NCBI RefSeq assembly: GCF_039543545.1
Contig: NZ_BAABJY010000001.1
Span: 1,178,001 to 1,242,000 of the forward strand
From: Luteimonas vadosa
GTDB lineage: Bacteria; Pseudomonadota; Gammaproteobacteria; Xanthomonadales; Xanthomonadaceae
Length of the DNA: 64,000 nucleotides
Direction: 5' to 3'
This document shows, in pieces, positions 9,212 to 16,778 of the stretch. Position 1 is the stretch's first letter. Each line of letters starts with the position of its first letter. Under the pieces are notes generated by a model, which searched no databases, was not told the origin of the DNA, and worked only from the letters and a program-made list of their open reading frames with translations. A program made the translations under genes and the position numbers.

Positions 9212-9626
9212 TCTCTCTCTCCAAGTGAGTCTTGGGTAATTCCCATGGGAACCCCGCCAACGGAGTCAAAAAAGACGCCAAGATCGGCAAGGCCGGGGCC
9301 GATAGTAGCCCCCCTCGGCCAAAAATTAAAGTGTTGTTAACAATTCGCGTAAAACTACGAAGGAACAGGGGTTTAGCCATTGTCCCGTCAAGGGATCGAA
9401 TGTGCGCATGACCACAATCCTGAATCCGCGGAAGAGGGGCTTCAGGTCTATGCCGGGCAGTTCGGGCATGCAAGGCGATGGCGGAAAGGGATCAATCCGA
9501 AGGATTGCGGGGCAGTCGTCTCATGACGTCATGCGACTTGAGGTCGCCCCTCGATACGGCGGTGCAGTGTTGGGGACCGGCATACTTGGTGGAAAGCCTG
9601 GTGAGACCTGACGGAGCGATACCCGC
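9212..9626. other. 415-base divergent regulatory region
   Basis: No convincing gene is present between the receptor start (9211) and the beta-hydroxylase-like gene (9627). The left half holds the receptor leader and promoter, including an AT-rich block near 9320-9360 that contrasts with the surrounding G+C. The right half, upstream of the plus-strand gene, holds an inverted repeat CAATCC-GAA-GGATTG (9493-9507) and a perfect 12-base palindrome CATGACGTCATG (9522-9533), candidate operator sites. Confidence 0.7.
9302..9339 (-). promoter_or_regulatory. Promoter and shared upstream box of the first TonB receptor gene
   Basis: Read on the minus strand, TAACA-N4-TTTAATTT spans 9339 to 9323. TTTAAT (9330-9325) lies 17 bases before TACTAT (9307-9302), fitting -35 and -10 positions. 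The leader to the ATG would be about 84 bases. The same box with the same N4 spacing precedes the second receptor gene. Confidence 0.55.
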
Positions 9627-10619
9627 GTGATGAAGGAAGCCGAAGTGGATGCCGTCCTGGGGCGCGACCCCAGGAATGTCCACGCACTCGTTGCCAAGGG
9701 GGATCTGCGGGCCGCGGAAGGAAACGACCGCTTGGCGGGCGATTTCTACCGGGCGGCGCTGCGCGCGGCCGCGGCGCGCCCCGGCGAGCCGGGGCAGGCA
9801 GCCATCGTCCAGCGCGCCGAAGCGGCGCTCCAGCGCATTTCCGGTTCCTTCGAAGACCACCTGGAACAAGGGCTGTCCGCACTGGGATTTCCCCCGGACC
9901 GGCGTCCCCTGCGCTTCCAGGAGTCGATCGAGATCCTGACCGGCCGCCGAGAGGTAAAGCTGGAATTGCAACGTCCGGGTGGGTACTTCTATCCGGGCCT
10001 GCCGCAACGCCGCTACTACGAGCGCGCCGAGTTCGACTGGGCGCCCGCCATCGAATCAATGGCGCCGCTCATGCTGAAGGAGCTGTCCGAGCTCCAGGCG
10101 GCGGAGTCCGATGCCTTTTCGCCTTACATGATTTCCGATACGACCCGGCCGCGCCATGATTTCCACGGCCTGGTGGACAACCCCGAGTGGAGCACGCTCT
10201 ACCTGTGGCAGGACGGCAGGCCGGTCGACCGACACGTGGCCCACTGCCCGCAGACGTTCGACGCGATCACCCGGCTCGACCTCCCCTACATCACCAGGCG
10301 CGCACCCTCGATCCTGTTCTCGCGCCTCAGCCCGGGCGCTCGCATTCCCGCGCACGCGGGCGTGCTCAACACGCGGCTCATCTGCCACCTGCCCTTGATC
10401 GTCCCGCCGGGGTGCGGCTTCAGGGTCGGGGGCGAGACGCGGCAATGGCGGCAGGGGGAGCTGCTTGCCTTTGACGACACGGTGGAGCACGAGGCGTGGA
10501 ACGAAGGACAGAGCGAACGCATCCTGCTGATCTTCGACGTCTGGCGTCCGGAGCTCGACGCGAGTGAGCGGGCAGCCATCACGGCACTCTTCCAGGTGGT
10601 GGACAGCTACGGCGCCTGA
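9627..10619 (+). CDS. Aspartyl/asparaginyl beta-hydroxylase-domain protein with N-terminal TPR
   Basis: A 330-residue protein. The N-terminus (1-65) reads as TPR-type helices, and residues 110-330 form an AspH-type 2-oxoglutarate/Fe(II) dioxygenase fold. Conserved features are IPAHAGVLNTRLICHLPL (His243), FDDTVEHEAWN (His288) and the C-terminal RILLIFDVWRPEL. AspH enzymes hydroxylate Asp or Asn side chains; this cytoplasmic bacterial relative probably acts on a peptide or protein (inference). Translation may start at the GTG (9627) or the adjacent ATG (9630); an ACGGAG SD fits either. It is divergent from one receptor gene and convergent with the other. Confidence 0.85.
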   Translation: MMKEAEVDAVLGRDPRNVHALVAKGDLRAAEGNDRLAGDFYRAALRAAAARPGEPGQAAIVQRAEAALQRISGSFEDHLEQGLSALGFPPDRRPLRFQESIEILTGRREVKLELQRPGGYFYPGLPQRRYYERAEFDWAPAIESMAPLMLKELSELQAAESDAFSPYMISDTTRPRHDFHGLVDNPEWSTLYLWQDGRPVDRHVAHCPQTFDAITRLDLPYITRRAPSILFSRLSPGARIPAHAGVLNTRLICHLPLIVPPGCGFRVGGETRQWRQGELLAFDDTVEHEAWNEGQSERILLIFDVWRPELDASERAAITALFQVVDSYGA

Positions 10620-10693
10620 GAAGGCGCGGCGGCTCCGATCGGCCACGCCTGGGCGACCGGGTGCTTCGGTCGCCTGGTATCCGGTCCCCCAAC

Positions 10694-10719
10694 AAAATAC
10701 GGCCCCTTGCGGGGCCGTA
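10694..10719 (-). terminator. Rho-independent terminator of the second TonB receptor gene
   Basis: The minus strand forms a 9-bp perfect stem TACGGCCCC/GGGGCCGTA with a GCAA loop, followed by TTTTG. It lies about 30 bases beyond the receptor stop codon and repeats the terminator core of the paralogous receptor gene. Confidence 0.9.
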
Positions 10720-10751
10720 AAGAGAGAGAGAATTTCTTTTTCTTGTAGCGA

Positions 10752-13700
10752 TCAGAACTTCTGGGTGTACTTCATGTAGATGAAGCGGCCGATGTCGAAC
10801 TCGCCGTAGTAGGAGACGTTCGCGCTCGGCTGGCTGTACATCACCGGACCGTACTTCTCGAACACGTTGTTCGCGCCCACGGCGATCGTGGCATCCCACG
10901 GCGTCTGGTAGCGGACCTGCACGTCGTTGAAGGTCGTCGAACCCACCTCGCGACGGCGGGAGAGCGAGCTGCGCGGGGTGCCATCCGCATTCAGTGCGCC
11001 CGTCGGCCGGAACTGGATGTCGTTGCACTCCAGGTGGTCGACGGTGACCGCCGGAACGTTCGATGCGTTCGGGGTGAAGTACGTGCAGGCCTCCTCCATC
11101 TTCGAGAAGTAGCGCGTCATCCAGCTGACGCCGAACCGGCCCATTTCCCAACCGAGGTTGAGGTTGGAACGGATGCGGAAGGTGCTGGTGAAGCCGACGG
11201 CCGAGATCGGGTAGACCGGGTCGTTGGTGCTGACGAAGACATCCTTCGAGGTGTACGTGCTCGTGGAGCCCACCGAGAAGGTGCCCATCTCGTCCGTGCG
11301 CCAACGGTAGTTCACGTCGAAGTCGAAGCCCTCGACCTCGCGGAAACCTGCATTGCGATTACCGAAGGTCACCGTCGGATAGCCCAGGGCAGGATCACGC
11401 GTGAACAGGGTCGGCACGCAACGGCTGGCGATGCCCTTGACGTAGCAATCGTCCAGGATCGTGCTCGGTGCGTCGCCAACGATGGTGTTGTCGATGCGGA
11501 TGTTCCACCAGTCCAGGGCGATGTTCAGGCCCTCGACGAAGGTCGGGCTCCAGACCATTCCCAGCGTCTTCGATTCCGACAGCTCCGGTTGCAAGGCGGG
11601 ATTCGCACCGCTGGTGAACGCGACAGGCGTCTGCGAAGGCTGCGTGCCGACGGGAACGAAACCCTGGCCGAGCTGCCGGTAGGAGGCCGCCAGGCCGCCC
11701 AGCGCACCATTGCCGCCGACTCCGTTCTGGCAGTTGGCGCGGACGCTGGCGTCGGTCGATGCGGCACCGCGGAGGGTATCGCACGGATCGGAGTAGAAGG
11801 AGAACGTCTGCGAGCCACCACCGAACAGGTCGGCGATCGTCGGCGCGCGGAAGCCGTCGGCGATGGTGCCGCGCACCAGCAGCGACTCGATCGGCTTCCA
11901 CTTCAGGCCGAACTTGTTGTTGGTGGTCTCGCCGAAGGTGTCGTAGTCGGAGAACCGGCTCGCGACGTTGAGCGACAGCTCCTTCACGAACGGCAGGTCG
12001 GCCAGGATCGGCACCTGGAGCTCGAGGTAGGCCTCGTTGACCGAGTAGCCGCCGCGGGTCGGACCCGAGGACAGGTTGGTCGATCCGCCGGTGACGGCCA
12101 GCGCGTCCGGCACGTACTTGCCGGTTTCCTTCCGGTGCTCGACGCCGAAGGCGAAGCCCAGCGCGCCGGCAGGCAGTTCGACGATCGTGCCGGCGATGTT
12201 GGCCGTCATGATCTCGGTCTCGGTCTCGCCGGTCGCATGTTCTTCCTGGAACAGGTAGTTCTCCAGCGCCGTGTTGCCGGTCAGGCCGCCCGCGCCCGTG
12301 ACGCCGAAGGGCAGGAACGGATTGAACGGCACGCATCCGTTGATCGGTGATGCCGCGGTGCCGCAACGCACCTGGCCGGTCACCGGATCGCGGAACGACG
12401 GTCCGACAGCCGCGCGGAGGTTGGCGAGGTTGAGGTTGCCGAAGGTCGACTGCACCTGGCGGCTCTGGTTCCAGAGGTAGCCGACGTCCCAGTCGAAGAA
12501 GCGGTCCGCGAATTCGAACGAGCCCTCAAAGACACCGCTGAACATGTAGTCGGAGGAATCAGCGTCGGAGACACGCGGCACTTCCCAGGTCCGGCGCCAC
12601 CAGTTGGTGATGGTCTGGCCGGGGTACGGGTTGAAGAAGCTGGTCGGCGCAATGCCGACGCCTGCACCGTTGTTGCTGGAGGCGAAGGAAGCGGCCTGCA
12701 TCGGATAACCCGCGACGGTGCGCGAGCTCAGGCGGTTGCTGTACAGCATGTTGGTACGGAACCGAATGTCGTCCGTGAGGTCCCAGATGCCGTCGACGTA
12801 GAGCGACTTGCTTTCCACCGGGGTGCGCAGGTCGGTCTGCAGGTTGGTGTTGCTCTTGTCGGCCGTGTTGCCGGGCACGCAGGTCTGCGGGCCGGGGCTG
12901 GTCAGCGTGGTCGCCGTGCAGGAACCCGTCGTGGTGTCCTGGCGGCGGTAGCTGGAAGGCAGGCGCGGATCGGCACCCGGGATCAGCACGACACGCGTAC
13001 CGGCCGGCACGCCCGGGACCGGGGTGGTGGCGGTGGTGACAAAGCCACCGAACTGACCGACGGTGGTCCAGTTGTCGGTCGGGTGCAGGTTGGAGCGCGG
13101 GAACGCAGAGAACGGTCGGTTGCGAGCGAAGACCGGGTCTTCCTCGCGCCATTCGGCGGCCGCGGTCAGCGAGCCCTTCTCGCCCTTGAAGCCGATGACG
13201 GCGTCGGCGCGGGTGATGTCGCCATCGCCCTGGCCGTACTGTCCGAAGTAGGCACTGGCCTTGGCACCCTCGAAGTTGCTGCGGGTGATGATGTTGATCA
13301 CGCCGGCGATCGCGTCGGAGCCGTAGATCGAGGAGGCACCGTCCTTCAGGACTTCGATGCGCTCGACGGCTGCCGTCGGGATCTTGGAGATATCGGCCAG
13401 GCCGCTGGTGGAGATGGGCAGGCGACGTCCGTTGAGCAGGACCAGGTTGCGTGCAGCACCCAGGTTGCGGAGGCTGATGAACGTGCCACCCGCATTCTCA
13501 CCCGCGGAAAGCGGCGATGCGCGGCTCAGCGGCGGAGTACCCGTCGCGCTGATGTTCTGGAGAATTTCGGCGACCGACTGGAAGCCCTGCTTCTCGATGT
13601 CTTCGCGCGTGATGAACGTCACCGGCTGTGCCGTTTCGACGTCGACTTGGCGAATGCGGGTACCCGTCACCTCGATGCGATCGAGGGTGGTGGCTTCCTG

Positions 13701-13823
13701 GTCTTGCGTTTGCGAGGCGGTCGTCTGCTGCGCGAGCGCAACGCCGGTTCCGGCCAGGGTGGTTGCGCCGACAGCGAGAGCGAATGAAATCGCATCGCGC
13801 AGCTTGGTGGTCTTCAGTGTCAT
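10752..13823 (-). CDS. TonB-dependent outer-membrane receptor (paralogue)
   Basis: A 1023-residue receptor. The signal peptide (about 1-32, ending VALAQQ) is nearly identical in its KTTKLRDAISFAL core to the receptor at 6350-9211. The plug contains TLDRIEVTGTRI, the stretch ISLRNLGAARNLVLLNGRRL and a typical VERIEVLKDGASSIYGSDAI segment. The barrel ends in FIYMKYTQKF. It should carry out TonB-energised uptake of an unknown ligand. The SD is CGGAG before the ATG at 13823. Two paralogous receptors around one dioxygenase gene suggest related ligands or a modified substrate. Confidence 0.95.
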   Translation of the reverse strand: MTLKTTKLRDAISFALAVGATTLAGTGVALAQQTTASQTQDQEATTLDRIEVTGTRIRQVDVETAQPVTFITREDIEKQGFQSVAEILQNISATGTPPLSRASPLSAGENAGGTFISLRNLGAARNLVLLNGRRLPISTSGLADISKIPTAAVERIEVLKDGASSIYGSDAIAGVINIITRSNFEGAKASAYFGQYGQGDGDITRADAVIGFKGEKGSLTAAAEWREEDPVFARNRPFSAFPRSNLHPTDNWTTVGQFGGFVTTATTPVPGVPAGTRVVLIPGADPRLPSSYRRQDTTTGSCTATTLTSPGPQTCVPGNTADKSNTNLQTDLRTPVESKSLYVDGIWDLTDDIRFRTNMLYSNRLSSRTVAGYPMQAASFASSNNGAGVGIAPTSFFNPYPGQTITNWWRRTWEVPRVSDADSSDYMFSGVFEGSFEFADRFFDWDVGYLWNQSRQVQSTFGNLNLANLRAAVGPSFRDPVTGQVRCGTAASPINGCVPFNPFLPFGVTGAGGLTGNTALENYLFQEEHATGETETEIMTANIAGTIVELPAGALGFAFGVEHRKETGKYVPDALAVTGGSTNLSSGPTRGGYSVNEAYLELQVPILADLPFVKELSLNVASRFSDYDTFGETTNNKFGLKWKPIESLLVRGTIADGFRAPTIADLFGGGSQTFSFYSDPCDTLRGAASTDASVRANCQNGVGGNGALGGLAASYRQLGQGFVPVGTQPSQTPVAFTSGANPALQPELSESKTLGMVWSPTFVEGLNIALDWWNIRIDNTIVGDAPSTILDDCYVKGIASRCVPTLFTRDPALGYPTVTFGNRNAGFREVEGFDFDVNYRWRTDEMGTFSVGSTSTYTSKDVFVSTNDPVYPISAVGFTSTFRIRSNLNLGWEMGRFGVSWMTRYFSKMEEACTYFTPNASNVPAVTVDHLECNDIQFRPTGALNADGTPRSSLSRRREVGSTTFNDVQVRYQTPWDATIAVGANNVFEKYGPVMYSQPSANVSYYGEFDIGRFIYMKYTQKF

Positions 13824-13901
13824 CAGTCTCTAGCTCCGAAAAAAATCCCCAGTGGACCTCTCTCCGGGCCGGCCGGACTGGCCATGCGGACGAGGTGCGC
13901 G

Positions 13902-13940
13902 ATGTTATGCACACGTGAACCGGAAATTAAATCGATGTTA
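13902..13940 (-). promoter_or_regulatory. Promoter and shared upstream box of the second TonB receptor gene
   Basis: Read on the minus strand, TAACA-N4-TTTAATTT spans 13940 to 13924. TTTAAT (13931-13926) lies 18 bases before TAACAT (13907-13902), a plausible -35/-10 pair. The leader would be about 72 bases. The arrangement matches the promoter of the first receptor. Confidence 0.5.
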
Positions 13941-13975
13941 GAGACTTGTTAAACCGACGTTTAGCCGGAATTCAG

Positions 13976-14821
13976 CTAGAGGTTCTGCTCGTATCGGACG
14001 TATGGGACCGTCCCTTCCTCGTCTGCCGTCTCACCAGAGATTGAGAATGGGTTCTTGCCCTTGGTCACGACGTTCTCGGCGCCGACGGTGAGCTGCCCGC
14101 TCCAGGGTGTGCGCCAGGTCAGGCCGACGCCCAGGCCCTGCCACTTGGGCTGGCCCGGCGTTTCGACCACATGGCCCACGATGTTGACGCTGAAATTCCC
14201 CACACCCCCGCCCAGGCTGAGGCGCTTGCTCGTCCAGCTGTCCGGAAGGCCAAGCGTGCTGGCCTCGGCAGGCGTCATGACCTTGGCCTTGGCCAGGGTG
14301 CCGGCGATGCTGACCATGCCCTCGCGCCCGAGGCGCTTCTGGGCGAACAGGGTCAGGTCATTGGAATCCACCCGCGTCCCCGCGCCGCGCGGATTGCCGG
14401 AGGTCAGCCAGGCAGGAAGCGTATCGCGGCCAGTCCCGGCACCGAACCCGACCCGGGTCGTGCCGCGACCGAGCGCCGCCACCGCGCCCGTGCGCTGGTT
14501 GCCCGGGTCGTCGAAGCTCGCGACCCTGCAGCTGGTGAGGTTGACCAGCGCACTGGCGATGCCGGCCTTGTGGTCGCACAGCAACCCCAGAGAATCGCCC
14601 TGGTCGAGCCCGAAGGCGGCGTCGAGGGTGCGGTCGCCCGAGCGCCATTGCGAATCGGCAGGCTCCAGCAACAGGAATCCTTCGATCCTGCCGCTATTGA
14701 CGATGGGCAGGACCGCCTGGTCGCCGCGCTGCCCGCCGGGCCTGGATTGCGCATGCCCGTCCGTCACCTGCCCGAGGGCAAGCAGCAAGGTCATGGACAG
14801 GGCGGCAAGGCGCGATTTCAT
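13976..14821 (-). CDS. Small outer-membrane beta-barrel protein with a TonB-receptor-like C-terminus
   Basis: A 281-residue protein with a signal peptide (about 1-25, ending DGHAQ). The body is rich in alternating polar and hydrophobic stretches typical of beta strands. The end, PWSGQLTVGAENVV...YVRYEQNL, resembles the last two strands of the adjacent receptors (WNAKVALGVNNLF...YYMRYTQKF), but no plug domain is present. The ATG at 14821 was chosen because it starts the signal peptide; an in-frame ATG at 14860 would add 13 residues. It lies upstream of the second receptor in the same direction, so it may be a partner or a minimal relative of the receptor. I do not recognise a named family. Confidence 0.65.
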   Translation of the reverse strand: MKSRLAALSMTLLLALGQVTDGHAQSRPGGQRGDQAVLPIVNSGRIEGFLLLEPADSQWRSGDRTLDAAFGLDQGDSLGLLCDHKAGIASALVNLTSCRVASFDDPGNQRTGAVAALGRGTTRVGFGAGTGRDTLPAWLTSGNPRGAGTRVDSNDLTLFAQKRLGREGMVSIAGTLAKAKVMTPAEASTLGLPDSWTSKRLSLGGGVGNFSVNIVGHVVETPGQPKWQGLGVGLTWRTPWSGQLTVGAENVVTKGKNPFSISGETADEEGTVPYVRYEQNL

Positions 14822-14929
14822 GGCAGGTGAGTGACCGGTGGAACGGGCCCGAAGTTCCATTTCGGACAGGGGTCGGAAGCGTAGCCGATTTATGATTATT
14901 TAACAATCCCCCAGAAGGCCCGAAAGCGC

Positions 14930-15856
14930 TTACTGGAGCCGCTTCGGGGCCTCCATGAGACGCTCGTCGGCCGTGAAGAGCGCGTCGATGTCTCCGGGCG
15001 TGAAGTCGTAGCCCTGGCCGCAGAATTCGCAACGGACGTGGGCCGTGCCGTCGCTCAGCGCGGCCCGGGCTTCCTCCTCGCCCAGCGCCTGGAGCATGCC
15101 GGAGACACGCTCGCGCGAGCACGAGCATGCGAACCACAGGGGTCGATCTCCGAGCGCCTGAGGTCCGTCCTCGTGGAACAGGCGCGAGAGCAGCAGGTCG
15201 GTGGGCCAATCGAGCAGCTCCTGCGGCGACAAGGTGTCGAACAGCGCGCAGGCACGGCGCCAGCCGTCCTCGTCGCCGCCGTCGCCTGGCAGCTTCTGCA
15301 GCATCACGCCTGCCGCGGCGTCGGCATCGGCCGCGAGCAGGATGCGCGTCGGCAACTGCTCCGACTGCCTGAAGTAGTCCTCGAATGCGCCCGACAGCGA
15401 GTCCGCTTCCAGCGCGACGAGGCCCTGGTAGCGGCGTGGCTCCGATTGACCGGTCCCCGCACGAGACGTGTTCTCGATGGTGATCGCCAGCACCGCGTCG
15501 TCGCCGAGCTCGCGCAGGTCTCGGGACACCGGTCCGCCGTCCTCGGCCAGTTGCGCGATCCCGCGCAGGGTGCCGGCTGCGGTGCACTCCGCGAACAGGG
15601 TGCGCAACGTGGACTGGCTGCGCAGCTGCACCGACAGCCGCCCATCCACCTTGGCATGGCCGGTGAACAGGGCCGCGGCGGCGCAGGCTTCGCCCAGCAG
15701 TTCGGCGACCACCTCCGGGTAGGCCTCGCGTGAGCGGATCTTCGCCCAGGCCTCGTCCAGGTGGACGCGCACGCCGCGGACGCCCGCGCGTTCCAGGAGG
15801 AATCGGGTGAGGCGGTCGCCGCCGGTGGAGGTCTCGGAGGTGGCTTCTGTGGGCAT
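14930..15856 (-). CDS. hslO: Hsp33 redox-regulated chaperone
   Basis: A 308-residue cytoplasmic holdase that is activated by oxidation of zinc-bound cysteines and protects unfolded proteins during oxidative stress. The C-terminal redox switch is intact: CSC (Cys244, Cys246) and CxxC in CEFC (Cys276, Cys279). The N-terminal domain carries the family's substrate-binding fold. The ATG at 15856 was chosen because the protein then has near-family length (about 290-300); the frame is open 47 codons further upstream. The SD is weak. It is divergent from mtgA. Confidence 0.95.
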   Translation of the reverse strand: MPTEATSETSTGGDRLTRFLLERAGVRGVRVHLDEAWAKIRSREAYPEVVAELLGEACAAAALFTGHAKVDGRLSVQLRSQSTLRTLFAECTAAGTLRGIAQLAEDGGPVSRDLRELGDDAVLAITIENTSRAGTGQSEPRRYQGLVALEADSLSGAFEDYFRQSEQLPTRILLAADADAAAGVMLQKLPGDGGDEDGWRRACALFDTLSPQELLDWPTDLLLSRLFHEDGPQALGDRPLWFACSCSRERVSGMLQALGEEEARAALSDGTAHVRCEFCGQGYDFTPGDIDALFTADERLMEAPKRLQ

Positions 15857-15996
15857 GGTTCGAAATTCGCGACGTTGCCCCGCGGGCACCGGCAACCAAT
15901 AATGCGGGCCAGCGAGGGTATCGGCGCTGCGATGGTGGAGCAACGGGAGATGGGGATGCGGCACGTGCAAGGCAAGCCGCGCGGCCAGGCGGCGCA

Positions 15997-16707
15997 ATGA
16001 GGCCCCGACGCAACCGCCGATGGCTGCATTGGTTGTGGAAGTTGCCGTTGCTGCTGGTCGTGCTCAGCGTGCTCCAGGTGCTGGCCTTGCGTTTCATCGA
16101 TCCGCCGTTTTCCGCCTTCATGGCGGCCAGGCAGGTCGAAGCCTGGCGTGCCGGGGATACCGGCTTCCGTGTCGCGTACGCCTGGCGCGACCTCGACCAG
16201 ATGGCGGCGACGCTGCCTGTTGCCCTGGTGGCCGCGGAGGACCAGGCGTTCGCCCGGCACAACGGCTTCGACTTCGAGGCGATCGACAAGGCGCGGGCGC
16301 GCAATGCCCGTGGGGGCAAGTTGCGCGGCGCGAGCACGATCAGCCAGCAACTGGCCAAGAACCTGTTCCTGTGGAGCGGGCGGAGCTGGGTGCGGAAGGG
16401 CGTCGAGGCCTGGTACACGGTGCTGATCGAGGCGCTGTGGCCCAAGCGCCGGATCCTGGAGGTGTACGCCAACGTCGCCGAGTTCGGCGACGGCATCTAC
16501 GGTGCCCAGGCGGCGGCGCGCAGCTACTGGCGGAAGGACGCCAGCCGCCTGAGCCTCACGGAGAGCGCACGGTTGGCGGCGGTCCTGCCCAGCCCGCGGC
16601 GGTATAGCGCCCCGCGGCCCGGCCCCTACGTGCAGCGGCGCGCCCGCTGGATCGAACGCAACGTGCGGCAGCTCGGCGGCGTTGGCTACCTGCGGACGCT
16701 GGACTGA
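15997..16707 (+). CDS. mtgA: Monofunctional biosynthetic peptidoglycan transglycosylase
   Basis: A 236-residue GT51 enzyme that polymerises lipid II into glycan strands at the periplasmic face. One N-terminal membrane anchor (about 12-31) precedes the catalytic domain. The catalytic motif AAEDQAFARHNGFD contains Glu81, and GASTISQQLAKNLFLW (111-126) is the second hallmark. The length matches MtgA, and no transpeptidase domain follows, which distinguishes it from class A PBPs. A glycosyltransferase gene follows 70 bases downstream. Confidence 0.96.
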   Translation: MRPRRNRRWLHWLWKLPLLLVVLSVLQVLALRFIDPPFSAFMAARQVEAWRAGDTGFRVAYAWRDLDQMAATLPVALVAAEDQAFARHNGFDFEAIDKARARNARGGKLRGASTISQQLAKNLFLWSGRSWVRKGVEAWYTVLIEALWPKRRILEVYANVAEFGDGIYGAQAAARSYWRKDASRLSLTESARLAAVLPSPRRYSAPRPGPYVQRRARWIERNVRQLGGVGYLRTLD

Positions 16708-16765
16708 CGCGGGTGCCGCGGCCGCGCCCGACGCGTGGAACAGGCGTGCCGCCGCCGGGCTCGGC

Positions 16766-16778
16766 TACCATGCCGGCA
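16766..16778 (+). promoter_or_regulatory. Leaderless-type promoter of the GT2 gene
   Basis: TACCAT (16766-16771) is followed by six bases and the ATG at 16778. No SD is present. A -35 element is not evident. Confidence 0.35.
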
